Below the pieces are notes generated by a model. That model saw only the letters and a program-made list of their open reading frames with translations. It made no database searches and had not been told where the DNA came from. A stretch of 8,744 bases of DNA from Nitrospirota bacterium (GTDB lineage Bacteria; Nitrospirota; Thermodesulfovibrionia; UBA6902; BMS3Bbin08): assembly GCA_016208845.1 (NCBI GenBank), contig JACQXH010000007.1, positions 1-8,744 on the forward strand. The letters are read 5' to 3'. This document shows positions 5,709-8,744 of this stretch, in pieces. Each line of letters begins with the position of its first letter. Positions within the stretch are counted from its first letter, which is position 1. The position numbers and the translations under genes are program-made.

Positions 5709-5741
5709 AATATATCCTTTGATTAAAGAGTTGTCAACTCT
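5709..5741 (-). promoter_or_regulatory. Near-consensus promoter of the RRM gene with a palindrome over the -35 box
   Basis: On the minus strand TTGACA (5737-5732, perfect) and TATATT (5714-5709, five of six) are separated by 17 bases. A perfect palindrome AGAGTTG-A-CAACTCT (5741-5727) covers the -35 box and could be an operator. Transcription would start near 5702, giving a leader of about 200 bases before the RRM gene, long enough for RNA-level control as seen for cold-shock-type genes. Which factor binds is unknown. Confidence 0.6.
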
Positions 5742-5845
5742 CATTCATTCTAACATATATGCTTATAATAGAAAATATACATAATCTGCGATTCTTTTTC
5801 AACTTCTGTATACGATGATCCGGCCTAACCTGAACTCCCCAACAT

Positions 5846-5862
5846 CCCCTTAATTTAAGGGG
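5846..5862. repeat. Short palindrome CCCCTTAA/TTAAGGGG
   Basis: A perfect 8-bp arm palindrome with a one-base centre, followed by extra G residues. No T-run follows, so it is not a convincing terminator. It may be part of a dispersed repeat. Confidence 0.4.
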
Positions 5863-5925
5863 GGGTACTTGCATAGCAATGATATGACAATTAGAACTGA
5901 TTATGGAATTATTAAATTTTCATAG

Positions 5926-5954
5926 TAGACAAATAGTGTCTCTGGTGTTATAAA
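5926..5954 (+). promoter_or_regulatory. Candidate promoter of the multihaem cytochrome gene
   Basis: TAGACA (5926-5931, five of six) and TATAAA (5949-5954, five of six) are 17 bases apart, with an AT-rich stretch upstream. The start of transcription would be near 5961, about 74 bases before the gene. AGACA-AATAG-TGTCT (5927-5941) forms a small dyad over the -35 box, which could be an operator. No FNR-type TTGAT/ATCAA site is seen. Confidence 0.55.
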
Positions 5955-6034
5955 TAAATATATAACCGAAGACAATTCATCATAAACTAAATAAACTATA
6001 TTTTACGGGAACATATTTCTAATTTATTAATGTA

Positions 6035-7045
6035 ATGTATAAGCACATTATCATTCTTTTATTAGGCATAGCGCTAATGCCGGTCTTCTTTGGAGCCGGT
6101 GTCAGTTCTGCGTCTGACAGACTTGGATGCCTTACCTGTCACGGTTATCCCGGTTTTGTAACACCTGAGAAGGCCGGGAAATTCAAGGTCCTCCATATTG
6201 ATGAGCAAAAGCACCTTTCATCGCCCCACGCTAAAGTTGATTGCAGGCAATGTCACATATCTGTAAACAAGATCCCTCACGCCGAAGAAACGGGCGTCGA
6301 CTGCACGACAAAATGTCACCTCAATGATAAAAACAATATCCTGACTGCAAAATCCTCGTTGAGCGACTACCATAAAGAAGAAAAATTCGCTATTATAAAA
6401 TTAGGGGACAAATCATCCTGCAGGGCCTGCCATCCATTGTATCCCCACGCCAATAATGTTAAGTTGAGGGCCTTCATTAATATGCACAGCGGCTTTCTGG
6501 TCTGCCAGGTTTGCCATCTGAAAAAAGATGATTTCAGCGCTTTAACTTATGAGTGGAACGCCCCCGAGTCGGTCGAGTTCAGGGGAAATCCGTACGGCAC
6601 ATTCAAAAAACATGAAACAGAGGAAAAGCCTGACGGAACTAACGTAATGACCAGGATATTGAAGGTCTTTTCTTCAGATGACAAATCCCAGGCAGTTAAA
6701 AAAACTGTGTTTTCGATCTCGCGGATCGCTGTTTTTTCAGAGTATCAGGGGAATAATAAAATAATACTGAATGATGAGGATGCTGCCAGGGCCAAAGAAT
6801 TCACGGAAAAGGAAAAGAATCTGAACCCTGCTGCAAAGGAGAAGGAATTACAATATTTCCATAAGTCCGTTGTGAAGAAAGAAGTCAGCATGTCCTGCGA
6901 AGAATGTCATTCCCCGAACGGTATTCTGGATTTAAAAAAACTCGGTTTTACAGAAACTCGCATTAATGACCTCCAGTATCTGAATATCAAACACCTGGCC
7001 ACACGATATGGCGTCTTTTATCTGCCCAATCTCTTCGGACACTGA
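6035..7045 (+). CDS. Secreted multihaem c-type cytochrome with six predicted haem sites
   Basis: The 336-residue protein starts with a signal peptide (MYKH, hydrophobic residues 5-20, likely cut near SSA/SD at 26), so it acts in the periplasm or outside. Five CXXCH motifs are seen (CLTCH 32-36, CRQCH 70-74, CRACH 129-133, CQVCH 157-161, CEECH 288-292) plus one CX3CH variant (CTTKCH 90-95). Several extra His residues (for example 60, 65, 82, 113, 138, 151, 276) could be distal ligands. About 125 residues without a haem motif lie between the fifth and sixth sites. No transmembrane helix follows the signal. I do not recognise a named family; electron transfer in anaerobic respiration is the likely role. 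It stands alone, with no quinol oxidase, reductase or maturation gene beside it. Start choice rests on the signal peptide; the ribosome site is weak. Confidence 0.9.
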   Translation: MYKHIIILLLGIALMPVFFGAGVSSASDRLGCLTCHGYPGFVTPEKAGKFKVLHIDEQKHLSSPHAKVDCRQCHISVNKIPHAEETGVDCTTKCHLNDKNNILTAKSSLSDYHKEEKFAIIKLGDKSSCRACHPLYPHANNVKLRAFINMHSGFLVCQVCHLKKDDFSALTYEWNAPESVEFRGNPYGTFKKHETEEKPDGTNVMTRILKVFSSDDKSQAVKKTVFSISRIAVFSEYQGNNKIILNDEDAARAKEFTEKEKNLNPAAKEKELQYFHKSVVKKEVSMSCEECHSPNGILDLKKLGFTETRINDLQYLNIKHLATRYGVFYLPNLFGH

Positions 7046-7072
7046 GTGAATAGCCTGCAGGTGTTTAGTAGT

Positions 7073-7177
7073 TCAGCTAACAGACTACAGACTGATAATC
7101 TAAATAACCTGTTTTCTGACAGCCTATAGACTAACAGGCTAATTAACATGTTCAGTCAAGATTTAACAGGCTGTTAA
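7073..7177. repeat. Degenerate 7-bp repeats and palindromes between the cytochrome and MATE genes
   Basis: The convergent spacer holds ACAGACT-type units (CAGACTACAGACT at 7081-7093) and further ATAGACT-like units to 7140. TAACAGGCT occurs twice (7132-7140 and 7164-7172), and the second copy sits in the perfect palindrome TTAACAG-G-CTGTTAA (7163-7177). No T-run follows, so factor-independent termination is not clear. It is a weaker example of the 7-bp repeat pattern seen elsewhere in the window. Confidence 0.5.
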
Positions 7178-7234
7178 GTATAACCACCATGAATAGTTAC
7201 AATTTATTAACCGCAATCTTCAGTTAGATCATCC

Positions 7235-8599
7235 TCATGTTGCCACCCTTTTCCATCTCCCGCTTCTGAACCGTGCGATCATCGCAAGGCCCTGAAAGAA
7301 CATCGAGATAACCATAGCTATCCATACACCTGATGCGCCATACCCGGCAGGAACCGCAAGTACGTAAGCAAGCGGCAAACGGATAACCCATAGCGCTCCG
7401 ACTATGACAAACATCGCGCCTTTAGTATCACCTGCTCCCATGAGGCAACCCGCCAGGATAACGCTAAGCGCCATGAACGGTTCTGAGATCATGGTTATTC
7501 TCAAATAATTCACTGTCTCTGAAAGGACATGATGTTCTTTTGCCACTGCAGAAGAAATGGTTTCTGCCCAGATAAATATGGGAATCGCCATAAAAGTCAC
7601 GAAAGCGACTCCTGATAAGGACATTTTCCAGCCTGTCTTTTCCGCGCGGTCCGGCTCTCCTGCTCCAAGGTTCTGTCCGGTCAGCACTGACGCTGCCATA
7701 TTTAGCGCAAACACCGGCAGATAGATGACCGCCTCTATCCTGAGGCCATTCGTAAGCGCAGCCATGGCAGTTATATTGACTTCATAAAGACGGCTGAGTA
7801 TGTTATAGAGAAAAATGTTTCCTGCATTCCATGATATCTGGATAAGGGCCGCAGGCCAGCTTAGAAAAAAGAGTTTCCTGACCAGATCGGCCGATATATG
7901 CCATGCTCCTGAAAAGATATTCTTCCATCTGCTGTGTCTTAAAAGGATCAGGCATATGACTGTGCCGGCGGTCATAGCCGCCGCGGTAGAAAGCGCAATG
8001 CCTCTGTATCCAAGCCCCCTGAAAGAAAATATTCCGAACACCAGAATAAAATTAAGCGCAATATTTATCACGCTCACGAAAAACATGGCGATCAGCATAA
8101 ACTTCACTTCTCCTCCCGCCCTGAAGACGGAATTGGAAATTATCACGAAATAGTTCGGTGCAAGAGAGAAGACAAAAATCATAAAGAAGTCCAGGGCTAT
8201 CTGCCGGTTATTGCCTGAAAAACCTGCAAGCGATATTATCTGATCCTGAAGGATGATCCCTGAAACCGTGAGGGCTATTGCACAGGCAATGCCAAAGATA
8301 AAGGATTGCCGGGCAACAGCTATGGCATCCTCATATCTGCCGGCGCCTACCGCGCGTGAGAGCATCGCAACTGTACCGATGCTTACCGCGTTAGCGGCAA
8401 TAATGATGAAAAAAAACAGCTGGCCGACAAACCCGACGATGGCCTGTATCTCAGGCCCGAGGAATCCTGCGACATATATATCGGTTAGCCCGACAAGAAA
8501 ATTGAAGAACATGACAAAAAGCATGGGCCATGACATGTGCCATATGTTCTTCCAGATGCTTCCGGTGGTTAGATCGATCACCTGATTTTGTTCTGTCAT
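7235..8599 (-). CDS. MATE family multidrug/cation efflux transporter
   Basis: The 454-residue inner-membrane protein has the MatE layout: two homologous halves of about six hydrophobic helices each. The first begins at IWKNIWHMSWPMLFVMFFNF (residues 15-34) with AVSIGTVAMLSRAVGAGR following; the second begins near KLFFLSWPAALIQISWNAGN, with LTGQNLGAGEPDRAEKTGW as the matching loop. Both halves carry the paired Gly-rich loop (RAVGAGR / QNLGAGEP) typical of the family. MATE proteins export drugs or metabolites using Na+ or H+ gradients; the substrate cannot be read from sequence. The start follows the end of a YwbE-family gene by 25 bases, so the two are probably co-transcribed. No strong ribosome site is seen. 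Length is normal and no break is visible. Confidence 0.95.
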   Translation of the reverse strand: MTEQNQVIDLTTGSIWKNIWHMSWPMLFVMFFNFLVGLTDIYVAGFLGPEIQAIVGFVGQLFFFIIIAANAVSIGTVAMLSRAVGAGRYEDAIAVARQSFIFGIACAIALTVSGIILQDQIISLAGFSGNNRQIALDFFMIFVFSLAPNYFVIISNSVFRAGGEVKFMLIAMFFVSVINIALNFILVFGIFSFRGLGYRGIALSTAAAMTAGTVICLILLRHSRWKNIFSGAWHISADLVRKLFFLSWPAALIQISWNAGNIFLYNILSRLYEVNITAMAALTNGLRIEAVIYLPVFALNMAASVLTGQNLGAGEPDRAEKTGWKMSLSGVAFVTFMAIPIFIWAETISSAVAKEHHVLSETVNYLRITMISEPFMALSVILAGCLMGAGDTKGAMFVIVGALWVIRLPLAYVLAVPAGYGASGVWIAMVISMFFQGLAMIARFRSGRWKRVAT

Positions 8600-8624
8600 T
8601 CAGAAACTCATACTTTTCCAAAAA

Positions 8625-8744
8625 CTAACTCAATATCTTTTTCACACGGCCTATTTCCCCGCTATGCAGACGAACTTTGATACCATGCGGGTGTTGAGGC
8701 GAATTGGTTAAAATATCTTTTACAATTCCATCTGTCATTTTCCC
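8625..8744 (-). CDS. YwbE family protein (DUF2196), N-terminal part cut by the window edge
   Basis: The last 39 residues are visible: GKMTDGIVKDILTNSP, then QHPHGIKVRL and SGEIGRVKKILS before a TAG stop. The GIVKDILTNSP..HPHGIKVRL..G..GRV pattern is the conserved core of the short (about 65-residue) YwbE family. Its function is unknown. The start and the preceding residues lie outside the window. It is immediately upstream of, and in the same direction as, the MATE gene. Confidence 0.9.
   Translation of the reverse strand, partial: GKMTDGIVKDILTNSPQHPHGIKVRLHSGEIGRVKKILS

Larger units (their letters stand above)
5504..6034. other. Intergenic region between divergent RRM and cytochrome genes
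   Basis: These 530 bases are AT-rich and hold the RRM leader and promoter, the cytochrome promoter, and a small hairpin CCCCTTAA-T-TTAAGGGG at 5846-5862 followed by more G. A minus-strand stretch at 5639-5722 reads as a coding-like peptide (EKLKGGIEKYLSEPVREI) but has no good start and ends at TAA; it may be a gene remnant. I see no RNA gene that I can name. Confidence 0.6.

Noticed and set aside
7163..7177. Rho-independent terminator between the cytochrome and MATE genes
   Set aside because: The palindrome is AT-rich, has a one-base centre and no T-run on either strand.
7815..8585. Plus-strand reading frames of about 110 codons opposite the MATE gene
   Set aside because: They are antisense to a clear 12-helix transporter and show no recognisable domain.

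Overview
The window looks like chromosomal DNA of a Gram-negative, anaerobic or facultative bacterium. It carries a CMP-KDO synthetase gene (an LPS precursor enzyme), a secreted six-haem c-type cytochrome, a histidine gene pair and many degenerate 7-bp repeat tracts. Gene order and protein style suggest a Nitrospirota- or Desulfobacterota-like lineage. That placement is an inference from memory, not from a search.

Layout. Positions 1-1810 (minus strand) hold kdsB followed by pyrG; the start of pyrG lies inside the 3' end of kdsB, and pyrG runs off the left edge. Positions 1811-2074 are a spacer built of AT-rich 7-bp units around a GC-rich hairpin. Positions 2075-2894 (plus strand) hold a PP-loop tRNA-thiolation-like gene broken by an internal, frame-shifting deletion. 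Its end overlaps the end of hisF. Positions 2884-4889 (minus strand) hold hisA and hisF, separated by a small four-helix-bundle (S23/IVP-type) gene bounded by inverted 7-bp repeat tracts. Positions 5192-5503 (minus strand) hold an RRM RNA-binding protein gene with a strong terminator, a long leader and a near-consensus promoter. Positions 6035-7045 (plus strand) hold the multihaem cytochrome with its own promoter. Positions 7235-8599 (minus strand) hold a MATE transporter, preceded by the end of a YwbE-family gene that runs off the right edge.

How the genes work together. hisA and hisF act in the middle of histidine synthesis: HisA isomerises ProFAR to PRFAR, and HisF with HisH closes the imidazole ring. 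kdsB supplies CMP-KDO for lipid A/core assembly, and pyrG makes the CTP that KdsB uses. The cytochrome, MATE transporter, RRM protein and YwbE protein are not obviously linked to these pathways.

The most unusual theme is the 7-bp repeat. Distinct 7-bp repeat families occur in frame inside kdsB (12 units, exactly 28 codons), in frame inside hisF, upstream of kdsB, on both sides of the four-helix-bundle gene, and downstream of the cytochrome gene. Two genes near these tracts, kdsB and the PP-loop gene, also appear to have lost internal segments. The window therefore looks like a place where a repeat/four-helix-bundle element family has been reshaping housekeeping genes.
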